From CAZSBB01 sp964605235 (GTDB taxonomy: Bacteria > Planctomycetota > Phycisphaerae > Phycisphaerales > Phycisphaeraceae): a DNA stretch of 64,000 bases. Shown here piece by piece: positions 37,536 through 44,665 of this stretch. The notes under the pieces were generated by a model. The model did no database searches, had not been told where the DNA came from, and saw only the letters and a list, made by a program, of their open reading frames with translations. Numbering within the stretch: position 1 is the stretch's first letter; the number at the start of each line of letters is the position of its first letter. Made by a program: the position numbers and the translations under genes. The stretch is taken from contig CAZSBB010000009.1 of assembly GCA_964605235.1 (NCBI GenBank), forward strand, positions 80,320 through 144,319, given 5' to 3'.

Positions 37536-37579
37536 AAAAAAAGCCGGCCGCACAAGTCCCGCCTGATCTTGTGCGGCCG
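37536..37579 (-). terminator. Strong intrinsic terminator
   Basis: A perfect 12-bp stem, CGGCCGCACAAG (37545-37556) with CTTGTGCGGCCG (37568-37579), around an 11-base loop. On the minus strand it is followed by GC then seven T residues (37542-37536). It would end a transcript coming from the right, about 470 bp beyond the histidine kinase gene. Confidence 0.8.
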
Positions 37580-37912
37580 ACGACACGTTTTTGCACCGGC
37601 TCGCGCCAGTGATTGTTCTCAGGTTTTACCGTTTCGTCAGAGAGTGGACCCCAGTGCGAGCTGAGCGTCGGTTTGTGTGTCGGCGTCGGTTGTGGCGCCG
37701 GCTGGTGTGCTGGTCGGGTGCGCTGCCGCCTGTTTTCAGATCCACACTCTGACGATCGGTCAAACTCCTGGTGCGGGCGATCCGACTGTTCAGGGCGTCG
37801 AATCCCACCGCACAAATCCAAACCCTCCCCCGGAAGCTTAGTTAACCCCGGAACCCCATTTCCCCGGAAACCCGCCTGTCGTCGCTTGCTTTCACAACTG
37901 CTCGCGATCAAC
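37536..37912 (-). ncRNA. Candidate structured noncoding RNA
   Basis: The minus strand from a promoter-like site (37947-37920) to the intrinsic terminator (37536) spans about 375 nt without a convincing reading frame. In its centre 37741-37765 pairs with 37623-37648: thirteen bases (GTCAGAGTGTGGA against TCCACTCTCTGAC) pair with a single mismatch, extended by GTTTGACCG against CGGTAAAAC with a mismatch, and further out CGCACCAG against CTGGCGCG. The long interrupted stem is reminiscent of 6S RNA, but I could not match 6S, tmRNA, RNase P or SRP RNA by their conserved sequences. No family is claimed. Confidence 0.4.
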
Positions 37913-37919
37913 ACAAGAG

Positions 37920-37947
37920 ACTTTATCATCTCTTATTTTCCCGTCAA
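37920..37947 (-). promoter_or_regulatory. Possible promoter of the candidate RNA
   Basis: TTGACG (37947-37942) and TAAAGT (37925-37920) on the minus strand with 16 bp spacing in an AT-rich island. The -10 has four of six consensus bases. Transcription would begin near 37912. Confidence 0.4.
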
Positions 37948-37979
37948 TACCCCTGCGCGAAAAAATAAGAGATTTTTTT
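37928..37979 (+). terminator. AT-rich inverted repeat with T-tract
   Basis: ATCTCTTATTTT (37928-37939) and AAAATAAGAGAT (37962-37973) form a perfect 12-bp stem with a 22-base loop, followed on the plus strand by a run of T. AAGAGA at 37915-37920 can pair alternatively with TCTCTT (37929-37934). It may be a weak terminator or a protein-binding site; no plus-strand gene precedes it. Confidence 0.4.
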
Positions 37980-38049
37980 ATCCGTTTAGACGAAACCGCC
38001 CCCCCCTCGTCCCCTTGCCCGGCGGGGTCGAACATCCAGGATTGCCGTA

Positions 38050-39726
38050 TCACACGCTTGGTGAAGTGTTTGCGGACGAGTCTCCGCCGCCCGCAGCGCC
38101 TCCGCCACCCGTCAGATCAGGCATCAGCGCCACGCTGCGCTGTTCCAGCGTCACCGGAATGATCAAGCTGAACGAAGCGCCGTGGCCCAGTTCGCTTTCC
38201 AGCTCGATTTCACCCTGCAGCAGATGCGCCAGCTCCCGGCTGATGGTCAAGCCCAGGCCGGTGCCGGCGTGTTCGCGCGTGTGGCTGGGATCCAGCTGGG
38301 TGAACTTGTCGAAAATCCGTTTGTGATCCGCCGCCGCGATCCCCGGCCCGGTGTCCGTCACCGTGATCCGCACCCGCGGAACCGCCGCCCCGGCGGCGGG
38401 CATCATCCGCGCCGCCAGCGTCACCGCGCCGGCGTCGGGCGTGAACTTCACCGCATTGGACAGCAGATTGAAAATGATCTGCTGGAACTTGCTCGCGTCG
38501 GTGCGCACCAGCGGAATCTCCCGCGCCACCCGCAGCTCCAGCTTCACCTGCTTCTTGTCCGCCTGCGGGCGAATGAGATTGAGCAGGCCTTCGAGCGTGT
38601 CCGCGATGCTCATCGGCGCCACCCGCAGGTCCATCCGGCCCGCTTCGATTTTCGCCAGGTCCAGCAGGTCGGTGATCAATTCCAACAGCAGCCGCGAACT
38701 GTGCAGAATGTTCCCGGCATAGCGGCGACGTTTATCCGCGGCGGGCTCCGTCTCCGCCTTGAGCGAGTCCTGCAGCAGCTCGGCGAAGCCGACGATTGAG
38801 TTGAGCGGCGTCCGCAGCTCATGCGACACGTTGGCGAGGAAATCGCCCTTGATCTTGTTGGCTTCGTACAGCGCCACATTGGTCTGCGCCAGTTCGCCCA
38901 GCTTCAGGTCCAGGCTTTTGTTGATCGAGCGGAGCTGGTCCTCATTGCCCTTGAGGTTTTCCAGCATGTGATTGAAGACGGTGGAGAGCTGCTCGAACTC
39001 GTCGCCGGTGTTGATGTCGGCGCGAATGTCCAGATCGCCCGCGGAGACCTGCTCGGCCGTCTCGCGCAGCACGCGCACGGGGGAGAGGATGATGCGCTTG
39101 GTGATGTAGTAGAACACGCCGATCGCCAGCAATCCCGCCAGCAGGCCTGCCGCGACGATGTAGACGCGGTTGATCAGCAAGCGACGGCGCGCCTGTTCGG
39201 AGCGCATCTGAATCAGCAGCACCATCTGCAGCGGGTCCGCCAGCAGCGGGGCATCGACCACCGGGCGAAACCCCGCGCCGGCGCCTTTGCCCAGCTTGGC
39301 GAGGTCCGACTTGCGGATGGCGCGGGCATAGCGGAAATAAGGCTGGCCCCGGAAGAGGTACACCGCCTGGGTGTGCTCGCGTTCCTCGGGCAGATGGGTG
39401 AAACGCTCGAGCGCCTGGGCGATGAAGGGGTCTTTGCCCGCCGCCACGTCGAACTCATCGGTTTGCAGCAGGGTCAGGGTCAGTTCCGGATACGGGCCAT
39501 CCTGGCGCTGCAGTTCGTCGGTGGTCATCAACGCTTCGCCGAGCTGCGCCATGTCCGCCAGCCAAGCGTTGGCGAGCACGCGCGCGGTTTCGCGTTGTTC
39601 GTGGTGGACCAGTTCATCCATGCGCACCCAGATGACCGCCAGCGCCGCGGCGAGGATGAACACCACGGCCGCGCCAAACAGCAGTTGGCACTTGTTCGCC
39701 AGGCTGACGCGGACGGATTTAGCCAT
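38050..39726 (-). CDS. Membrane sensor histidine kinase
   Basis: A 558-residue kinase. Two transmembrane helices (about 15-34 and 187-207) enclose a periplasmic sensor of about 150 residues; a HAMP linker (about 208-260) and a short coiled coil follow. The dimerisation domain carries FLANVSHELRTPLNS with His302 as phosphoacceptor, and the ATPase domain has the N box (NLLSNAVKF), DTGPGI and GTGLGLTIS. The C-terminal tail is Gly/Ser-rich. No response regulator gene is adjacent: the upstream neighbour is panD, 77 bp away. The signal and partner are therefore unknown. Confidence 0.93.
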   Translation of the reverse strand: MAKSVRVSLANKCQLLFGAAVVFILAAALAVIWVRMDELVHHEQRETARVLANAWLADMAQLGEALMTTDELQRQDGPYPELTLTLLQTDEFDVAAGKDPFIAQALERFTHLPEEREHTQAVYLFRGQPYFRYARAIRKSDLAKLGKGAGAGFRPVVDAPLLADPLQMVLLIQMRSEQARRRLLINRVYIVAAGLLAGLLAIGVFYYITKRIILSPVRVLRETAEQVSAGDLDIRADINTGDEFEQLSTVFNHMLENLKGNEDQLRSINKSLDLKLGELAQTNVALYEANKIKGDFLANVSHELRTPLNSIVGFAELLQDSLKAETEPAADKRRRYAGNILHSSRLLLELITDLLDLAKIEAGRMDLRVAPMSIADTLEGLLNLIRPQADKKQVKLELRVAREIPLVRTDASKFQQIIFNLLSNAVKFTPDAGAVTLAARMMPAAGAAVPRVRITVTDTGPGIAAADHKRIFDKFTQLDPSHTREHAGTGLGLTISRELAHLLQGEIELESELGHGASFSLIIPVTLEQRSVALMPDLTGGGGAAGGGDSSANTSPSV

Positions 39727-39803
39727 GGGCAGGCACGCGCGCGGAACAGGGATAACCCCAACATCTGACAGCGTATCGCGCCGGCGTCAGGGGGGACAGC
39801 GGA

Positions 39804-40202
39804 TTATGCCTGCAGGGACGACGGCTCATCCACCCGGCTGTCGTAGCGCAGCACCTGGGCGATCCGATTGTGCTCGTCGGCAACCACCACGGTGGCGACA
39901 TGATCATCCACCTGGGCGTCCTCAAGCAGACCAAAGGCGATGATGATGACCCGATCGCCGATGTTGACCAGATGGGCGGCGGCGCCATTGATGCCGATGA
40001 CGCCCGAGCCGGCTTTGCCGTGGATGACATAGGTTTCAAAACGGGCGGCGTTGTCCAGATCCAGCACCAGGACCGCCTCATTGGGGCGTAAGCCGCTGGC
40101 GCGCAGCAGGTCGGCGTCGATGGTGATGGACCCGACGTAATCGGGATCGCACTGGGTGATGACGGCACGGTGGATTTTGCCGCGCATCATTCGTCGTAGC
40201 AT
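39804..40202 (-). CDS. panD: Aspartate 1-decarboxylase
   Basis: A 132-residue proenzyme that makes beta-alanine from aspartate for pantothenate and coenzyme A synthesis. MLRRMMRGKIHRAVIT is the typical N-terminus, and YVGSITID contains the self-cleavage site between Gly24 and Ser25, where Ser25 becomes the pyruvoyl group. FETYVIHGKAGSG and INGAAAHLVNIGDRVIIIAF are further conserved blocks. GGAG lies 8 bp before the ATG. Length and motifs match the bacterial family closely. It may be cotranscribed with the downstream histidine kinase. Confidence 0.97.
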   Translation of the reverse strand: MLRRMMRGKIHRAVITQCDPDYVGSITIDADLLRASGLRPNEAVLVLDLDNAARFETYVIHGKAGSGVIGINGAAAHLVNIGDRVIIIAFGLLEDAQVDDHVATVVVADEHNRIAQVLRYDSRVDEPSSLQA

Positions 40203-40265
40203 GACACAACTCCTGCCGATCGGCCCCTATGGGCGCCGAACCGGCGGGCAAGGGTCGAGCAAAGT

Positions 40266-40271
40266 ATTGTA
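40266..40271 (-). promoter_or_regulatory. -10 element before panD
   Basis: TACAAT on the minus strand in the context GCTACAATACT, about 65 bp before the panD start. No acceptable -35 hexamer is found at 16-18 bp, so this may be an activator-dependent or weak promoter. Confidence 0.3.
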
Positions 40272-40347
40272 GCCACTGCCCCGCGGCTTGCGGACCGGCA
40301 ATTCGAAAAAGTCGCCCCGGGGACGGGTCGGCCCAGTTGCTTCCAGC

Positions 40348-41355
40348 TCACGTGGTCCCACGCACCACCAACTGGTGTTCCAGCGTGATATGCACCGGCG
40401 GAGCGGAGGGTTCCGCCACCCGCTGGCGCGTGGTTCCGATGGTGCGTTCGACCAGTTCGCTGACGGGCTGTTCCAGGGTCGTCAGCGGCACCACCGCCGA
40501 TTCCGCCCAGCTCAGGCGGTCGTAACCCAGCACCGCCAGATCCTGGGGAATGCGCAGGCCCCGCTCCAGCGCCTGACGACACAACTGCGCCGCCAGCGCC
40601 GAGTTGAGCACCACCAATGCGGTCGGCCGGGGGTCCAGCGCTGCAAACTGCGGCCAGAACTCCGCCAACCCCGCCTGGTCGTTGTGCGTGATCGAGATCA
40701 CGTGTGGGGTGAAACCGGCAGCGAGCATGGTCCGCTCGTACCCCTCGGTGATGAGTCGACGCGCTGAATGCTGCAGCATCAACACCCGCTGGTGCCCCCG
40801 CTGCAGGAGGTATTCCGTCGCCTGCCGGCCGGCGACGATGCGGTCGAGGCCGACGTAATCACAAGGCAGCTCCGGCTGGGGCTGACATCCCGCCAGCACC
40901 ATCGGAATTTCCTGATGCCACGGCGGCACTTCCACATTGTCCGCCCAGCTCAGGGCGATGAGCGCTTCGACCTGCATCATGCGGAAGGTTTCGATCCACG
41001 GCGCCTTGTACCACGGGCTGGGCCGGGTCAGGTCGATGCCGAAGATCGGCTTGTACTCGGTCGAATGCAGTTCGGCGACCAGTTGGCGCACATACTCGGC
41101 GCGGACTTCGTCGAGGCTGCCGCCGAAGATGCCGATCAGGCCGCTGCGGCGCTGACGCAAACTGCGGGCGGCGAGGTTGGGACGGTAGCCCAGCCGGCGG
41201 GCGATCTCATGCACCTGCTGGCGGCGTTGCTCGCTGATGCGCGGGCTGTCGCGCAGCGCCAGCGCGACGGTGTTCTGCGAGCAGCCGGCCGCCGCCGCCA
41301 CATCATGCTGGGTGATGGGTCGGGTCTTGCCGCGGAGTTTGCCGATTCGGGCCAT
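40348..41355 (-). CDS. LacI-family transcriptional regulator
   Basis: A 335-residue regulator. The helix-turn-helix reads ITQHDVAAAAGCSQNTVALAL, hinge helix RPNLAARSLRQRRSGLIG, and the effector domain contains the usual blocks (EALIALSWADN, HQRVLMLQHSARRLI, LAVLGYDRLSWAESAVVPLTTL). I start at ATG 41355 (MARIGKLRGK); a GTG seven codons earlier is possible. It has its own promoter. There is no sugar gene immediately beside it: panD lies downstream and the NfeD-like gene divergently upstream, so its targets are probably elsewhere. Confidence 0.9.
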   Translation of the reverse strand: MARIGKLRGKTRPITQHDVAAAAGCSQNTVALALRDSPRISEQRRQQVHEIARRLGYRPNLAARSLRQRRSGLIGIFGGSLDEVRAEYVRQLVAELHSTEYKPIFGIDLTRPSPWYKAPWIETFRMMQVEALIALSWADNVEVPPWHQEIPMVLAGCQPQPELPCDYVGLDRIVAGRQATEYLLQRGHQRVLMLQHSARRLITEGYERTMLAAGFTPHVISITHNDQAGLAEFWPQFAALDPRPTALVVLNSALAAQLCRQALERGLRIPQDLAVLGYDRLSWAESAVVPLTTLEQPVSELVERTIGTTRQRVAEPSAPPVHITLEHQLVVRGTT

Positions 41356-41404
41356 GCGTTCCGCCAGTTGGAGCACGTAAAACCACCGGGAAAGGTGGGA
41401 GAAA

Positions 41405-41433
41405 AGTATAGTTGGCTCCGGCTACCCAAGCAA
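41405..41433 (-). promoter_or_regulatory. Promoter of the LacI gene
   Basis: TTGCTT (41433-41428) and TATACT (41410-41405) with 17 bp spacing on the minus strand. Just downstream CCACCTTTCCCGGTGG (minus strand) is an inverted repeat that may be an autoregulatory operator. Confidence 0.55.
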
Positions 41434-42038
41434 TTGAGCCCGCGCCGGCCAGCGCCCCGCAACCAGAGCCAGCGCCTCTGGCTCTGCGGCAACAACGCCC
41501 GCGCGTGAGCAACGGGTTGCAGCACAACCGCAGGAGAATGACGCCCGGAAAGCAATCCCTCCCCGTCGGCTCGCGGTGACCCACCAGTCTTCATGCGACC
41601 ATGGGGTCCATGCTTCCGGGGGTTTCCGGGGGCTTCCGGGGGGGGGGATGTTTTCGACCCCGACAGGGGTCGTGGAAAGTAGCCACGGGTGGAGCGCAGC
41701 GAAACCCGTGGTTGACGAGCGTGCTTGATTCCCTTCCGTCCCGGAGGGACGGCGGAAGCTTCCTTCACCCCTGCCGGGGTGAGGACCTGCAAATGCACTT
41801 TTTCCCACGAGTTTCGCTGCGCTCCACTCGTGGCTACTTTCCTGCGCCCCCTTCAGGGGCGAAGACCATGCCATGCAAACAGGTGGGCAACAACAAGCTC
41901 TGACGCTCGCGGAGCCTTCAGCACAGGTGATCATCCATACTCGTTTGCCCTGGCCCCGCAAGCCCCACGGCATTCCCCGACCGAATCTGGCGCTTGCCGT
42001 ATTTGCGACGACCGCCCGGGGTTTTCCCGGCTTGTCCA
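41434..42038. other. Intergenic region containing the repeat element
   Basis: Apart from the composite repeat at 41651-41866 and short G-runs just before it, I see no gene in this 600-bp gap. Confidence 0.5.
41651..41866. repeat. Composite inverted-repeat element with six hairpins
   Basis: Two inverted copies of a unit of about 60 bp (41651-41711 and 41866-41804) flank two more hairpins. Each copy holds a GC stem (CGACCCC/GGGGTCG, or CGCCCC/GGGGCG), the shared string GGAAAGTAGCCACG, and a stem CCACGGGT/ACCCGTGG around GGAGCGCAGCGAA. In the second copy the stem is CCACGAGT/ACTCGTGG: both strands changed together, so pairing is conserved. Hairpins CCGTCCC/GGGACGG and TCACCCC/GGGGTGA lie between. 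This is a REP/BIME-like mobile or selfish palindromic element; no transposase is encoded here. Confidence 0.75.
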
Positions 42039-42067
42039 TTGACACCCCCGCCAGCCAATTCTATTTT
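42039..42067 (+). promoter_or_regulatory. Sigma70 promoter of the NfeD-like/flotillin operon
   Basis: A perfect TTGACA (42039-42044), 17 bp, then TATTTT (42062-42067). Transcription would begin near 42074, about 80 bp before the first ATG. Confidence 0.7.
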
Positions 42068-42153
42068 CGATGCTCAGAAAGGATCGGCAGCCCGCCCGGG
42101 AATCGCTCCGCTGCCGATCGCGCCGGCCGACCTGCGGCGCGGGGGTTTGAGAC

Positions 42154-42732
42154 ATGTTCTGGGAGTCCCTGCAAACCTTCAGTGACGCCACGGTCTACTT
42201 CGTCTGCGCGGTGTCCGCGACGCTGCTCTTTCTGATCCGCCTGGCGCTGGCGCTCTTTGGCGGCGACGGCGGCGACCTGGGCGACAGCGCTGGTGGTGAT
42301 GCCGGGCACCACGGCGACAGCACCGGCGCGTTCAAGCTGTTCTCTCTGCTGTCCATCCTGGCTTTCTTCATGGGCGCCGGCTGGATGGGCCTGGCGGCGC
42401 GCGTCGATTGGGAGCTGTCCGGCCCGGTGTCGATGCTGCTGGCGCTGGGCTTTGGCGTCCTGCTGATGCTGCTGGCGTCCGGGCTCTCCATGCTGGTCAA
42501 GCGGCTGGGCTACGAGCCGAAGGTCGACTTGTCGCGCTGCGTGGGCGCCAAGGGCCAGGTCTATCTGACCATTCCCGCCAAGGGCGCGGGACAGGGCCGG
42601 GTGACCGTGACGCTCGGCGGCGTGCAGCGCACGCTCAGCGCCACCAGCACCGGGCCGGAGCTGCCCGCATTCAGCGCGGTGCAGGTGGTGTCGATCGACG
42701 CCGACTGGTCGGTGGTGGTGGAACCGGTTTAA
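42154..42732 (+). CDS. NfeD-like membrane protein (flotillin partner)
   Basis: A 192-residue protein with three hydrophobic helices (about 13-35, 60-80 and 88-112) and a C-terminal OB-fold-like domain (CVGAKGQVYLTIPAKGAGQGRV to VVSIDADWSVVVEPV). A Gly/Asp-rich cytoplasmic or periplasmic loop (GGDGGDLGDSAGGDAGHHGD) lies between helices one and two. This is the architecture of NfeD/YqiJ-type proteins, which work with flotillins in membrane organisation. The flotillin gene follows 142 bp later on the same strand, which supports the assignment. Confidence 0.8.
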   Translation: MFWESLQTFSDATVYFVCAVSATLLFLIRLALALFGGDGGDLGDSAGGDAGHHGDSTGAFKLFSLLSILAFFMGAGWMGLAARVDWELSGPVSMLLALGFGVLLMLLASGLSMLVKRLGYEPKVDLSRCVGAKGQVYLTIPAKGAGQGRVTVTLGGVQRTLSATSTGPELPAFSAVQVVSIDADWSVVVEPV

Positions 42733-42874
42733 TTCTGACCGCTGCACGCGGCTGCAGACCCGCCGGTTTTCGGAAGCATTCCGGGGCTTCCGCAGGCCGG
42801 GCGCCGGCAGCCCATCGTTTCGGGTGTGAATCATTTCCACATTTCCGCATCCAAGCACAGGAAGGGAGATAATC

Positions 42875-44464
42875 ATGATCGGCATGGGGCTTCTGGCGAG
42901 CATCGGGGGGACGGCGATGGTCATCGGCTCGGTGGTCATCGTCGTCCTGTTTTTCCTCACCATCCTCGTCAAGCAGTACCGCCGCTGCCCGTCCAACCGC
43001 ATCCTGGTGGTGTACGGCAAGGGGACCGGCGAACGGGCCGCCAAGTGCATCCATGGCGGGGGCGTCTTCGTCGTCCCGCTGATCCAGGATTACGCCTATC
43101 TCTCGCTGGAGCCGATGACCATTGATATCGAGCTCACCGGCGCGCTGTCCAAAAAGAACATCCGGGTGAACGTGCCCTCCACGTTCACCATCGGCGTCTC
43201 GACCGATCCCGCCATCATGCAGAACGCCGCCGAGCGCCTGCTGGGGCTCAACGATCGCCAGATCGCCGACCAGGCGCGCGACATCATCCTGGGCCAGATG
43301 CGTCTGGTCATCGCCACCCTCACCATCGAGCAGATCAACCAGGACCGCGAAACCTTCCTTGACCTGGTGAACAAAAACGTCGGCATCGAACTGAACAAGA
43401 TCGGCGTGGATGTCATCAACGTGAACATCCGCGACATCACCGACGAATCCGGCTACATCGAAGCCATCGGCCAGAACGCCGCCGCCGAGGCGGTGCAACG
43501 CGCCAAGGTGCAGGTCGCCGAGCAGGTCAAACTCGGCGCGGTCGGCGAATCCACCGAGAACCGTGAGAAGGACGTGTCCGTCGCCCAGCAGCATTCCGCC
43601 AGCGCCACCGGGCAGAAACAGGCGGAGCGCGACCAGCGCGTGACCGTCGCCCAGCTCGAAGCCGAAACCGTCGCCGGCGAAGCGGAGGCGCAGCGCCAGC
43701 GCGTGGTCGCCATCGCCCAGCAGGCCGCCAACGCCGAGCAGGGCAAGAAGGAAGCCCAGGCGCGGCAGCGCATCGCCGTCGCCCAGTATGAATCACAGGC
43801 GATTGAAGGCGAAAACACCGCCCAGGCGAAAATCGCCGAGTACAACGCCACGCTTGCCGAGCGCAGCGCCGACGCCAAACGCCGCGGTGAAGTCTCCATG
43901 GCGACCGCCACCCGCGACGTGCTGCGCGCCGAAGCGGAAGCCGAAACCGCCCGGCTGGAAAAAGGCGAAGTCGTGCAGCGCCAGATCGACAAACGCAAAA
44001 TCGAAATCGACGCCGAGGCCGAAGCCGAGCGCACCCGCCGCATCGGCAAAGGTGAAGCCGACGCCATCCTCTTCAAATTCACTGCCGAAGCCGAGGGCAC
44101 CCAGCGCATCCTGCAAGCCAAGGCGGAGGGCTATCGCAAAATGCTCGAAGTCTGTGGCCAGCATCCCGACATGGCGCCCACTCTGCTGCTGATCGAAAAG
44201 CTGCCGGAGCTGGTGGCCGAGCAGGTCAAGGCGATTCAGAACCTGCGCATCGACAAAGTCACCGTGTGGGACAGCGGCCAGGGCGGGGGGCATGGTCAGA
44301 ACGCCACCGCCCAGTGGCTGCGCGACCTCATCGGCGCGCTGCCGCCCATCCACGACCTCGCCAAGCAGGCGGGCGTCAAACTCCCCAGCGTGCTGGGCAC
44401 CCTCGACGACGCTCCCAGCAAGTCCAGCAACCCGCCCACCCCACCGCAACCCGCGGCCAGGTAG
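42875..44464 (+). CDS. Flotillin-like SPFH-domain protein
   Basis: A 529-residue protein with one N-terminal membrane helix (about 5-30), an SPFH domain (YRRCPSNRILVVYGKG to DVINVNIRDITDESGYIEAIG, about 35-200), and a long Ala/Glu-rich coiled coil (about 205-430) with EAEAQRQRVVAIAQQAANAE-type heptads, then a conserved C-terminal segment (QHPDMAPTLLLIEKLPELV) and a Pro-rich tail. It matches the YqiK/FloT group, which oligomerises into membrane microdomain scaffolds. GGAAGGGAG precedes the ATG at good distance. It ends just before a hairpin, a tandem repeat and a strong terminator. Confidence 0.93.
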   Translation: MIGMGLLASIGGTAMVIGSVVIVVLFFLTILVKQYRRCPSNRILVVYGKGTGERAAKCIHGGGVFVVPLIQDYAYLSLEPMTIDIELTGALSKKNIRVNVPSTFTIGVSTDPAIMQNAAERLLGLNDRQIADQARDIILGQMRLVIATLTIEQINQDRETFLDLVNKNVGIELNKIGVDVINVNIRDITDESGYIEAIGQNAAAEAVQRAKVQVAEQVKLGAVGESTENREKDVSVAQQHSASATGQKQAERDQRVTVAQLEAETVAGEAEAQRQRVVAIAQQAANAEQGKKEAQARQRIAVAQYESQAIEGENTAQAKIAEYNATLAERSADAKRRGEVSMATATRDVLRAEAEAETARLEKGEVVQRQIDKRKIEIDAEAEAERTRRIGKGEADAILFKFTAEAEGTQRILQAKAEGYRKMLEVCGQHPDMAPTLLLIEKLPELVAEQVKAIQNLRIDKVTVWDSGQGGGHGQNATAQWLRDLIGALPPIHDLAKQAGVKLPSVLGTLDDAPSKSSNPPTPPQPAAR

Positions 44465-44475
44465 CCGCACCCGTT

Positions 44476-44500
44476 TGCCCCCGGTCATCGACCGGGGGCA
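44476..44500 (+). repeat. Hairpin after flotillin
   Basis: TGCCCCCGGT (44476-44485) and ACCGGGGGCA (44491-44500) form a perfect 10-bp stem with loop CATCG. It has no T-tract; its right arm runs into the G-rich tandem repeat. Confidence 0.6.
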
Positions 44501-44554
44501 GGGGAAAGGGGGGCAGGGGAAAGGGGGGCAGGGGAAAGGGGGGCAGGGGAAAGG
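44495..44554 (+). repeat. G-rich 15-bp tandem repeat, four copies
   Basis: Four identical copies of GGGGCAGGGGAAAGG in direct succession. The plus strand carries dense G-runs able to form G-quadruplexes; it lies between the flotillin stop and the terminator. Confidence 0.85.
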
Positions 44555-44604
44555 GGATAAGTACATTATTTTTTACAGCAAATAATGTACTTATCCCTTT
44601 TTTT
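44554..44604 (+). terminator. Intrinsic terminator of the flotillin operon
   Basis: A perfect 18-bp stem (GGGATAAGTACATTATTT with AAATAATGTACTTATCCC, 44554-44571 and 44580-44597), an 8-base loop and seven T. The stem is unusually long and AT-rich for this genome, so it could instead be a captured mobile-element end that now serves as terminator. Confidence 0.8.
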
Positions 44605-44665
44605 CATCCCCCTGCCCTGCCGCACTCCTTGACCCGCGCCGGCTCCTCTGCCAGCATGGAGCGCC

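Noticed and set aside
37600..37830. tRNA- or tmRNA-like strings (GGGATTCGACG on the minus strand; GTCGAATCCC on the plus strand)
   Set aside because: The two strings are the same site read on opposite strands; no matching acceptor stem, T-arm pairing or CCA end is present, and no tag-peptide frame is found.
37450..37929. Minus-strand 159-codon frame over the candidate RNA
   Set aside because: Composition (runs of Arg, Pro, Thr) and lack of a start site argue against coding; the strong stem and terminator fit an RNA better.
41595..41880. CRISPR array
   Set aside because: The repeats are hairpin units in inverted orientation, not regularly spaced direct repeats with unique spacers, and no cas genes are present.
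44292..44585. Repeat protein GQGKG encoded by the tandem repeat
   Set aside because: The 15-bp unit is readable as five residues, but the frame is antiphase to flotillin, has no ribosome site and ends inside the terminator.
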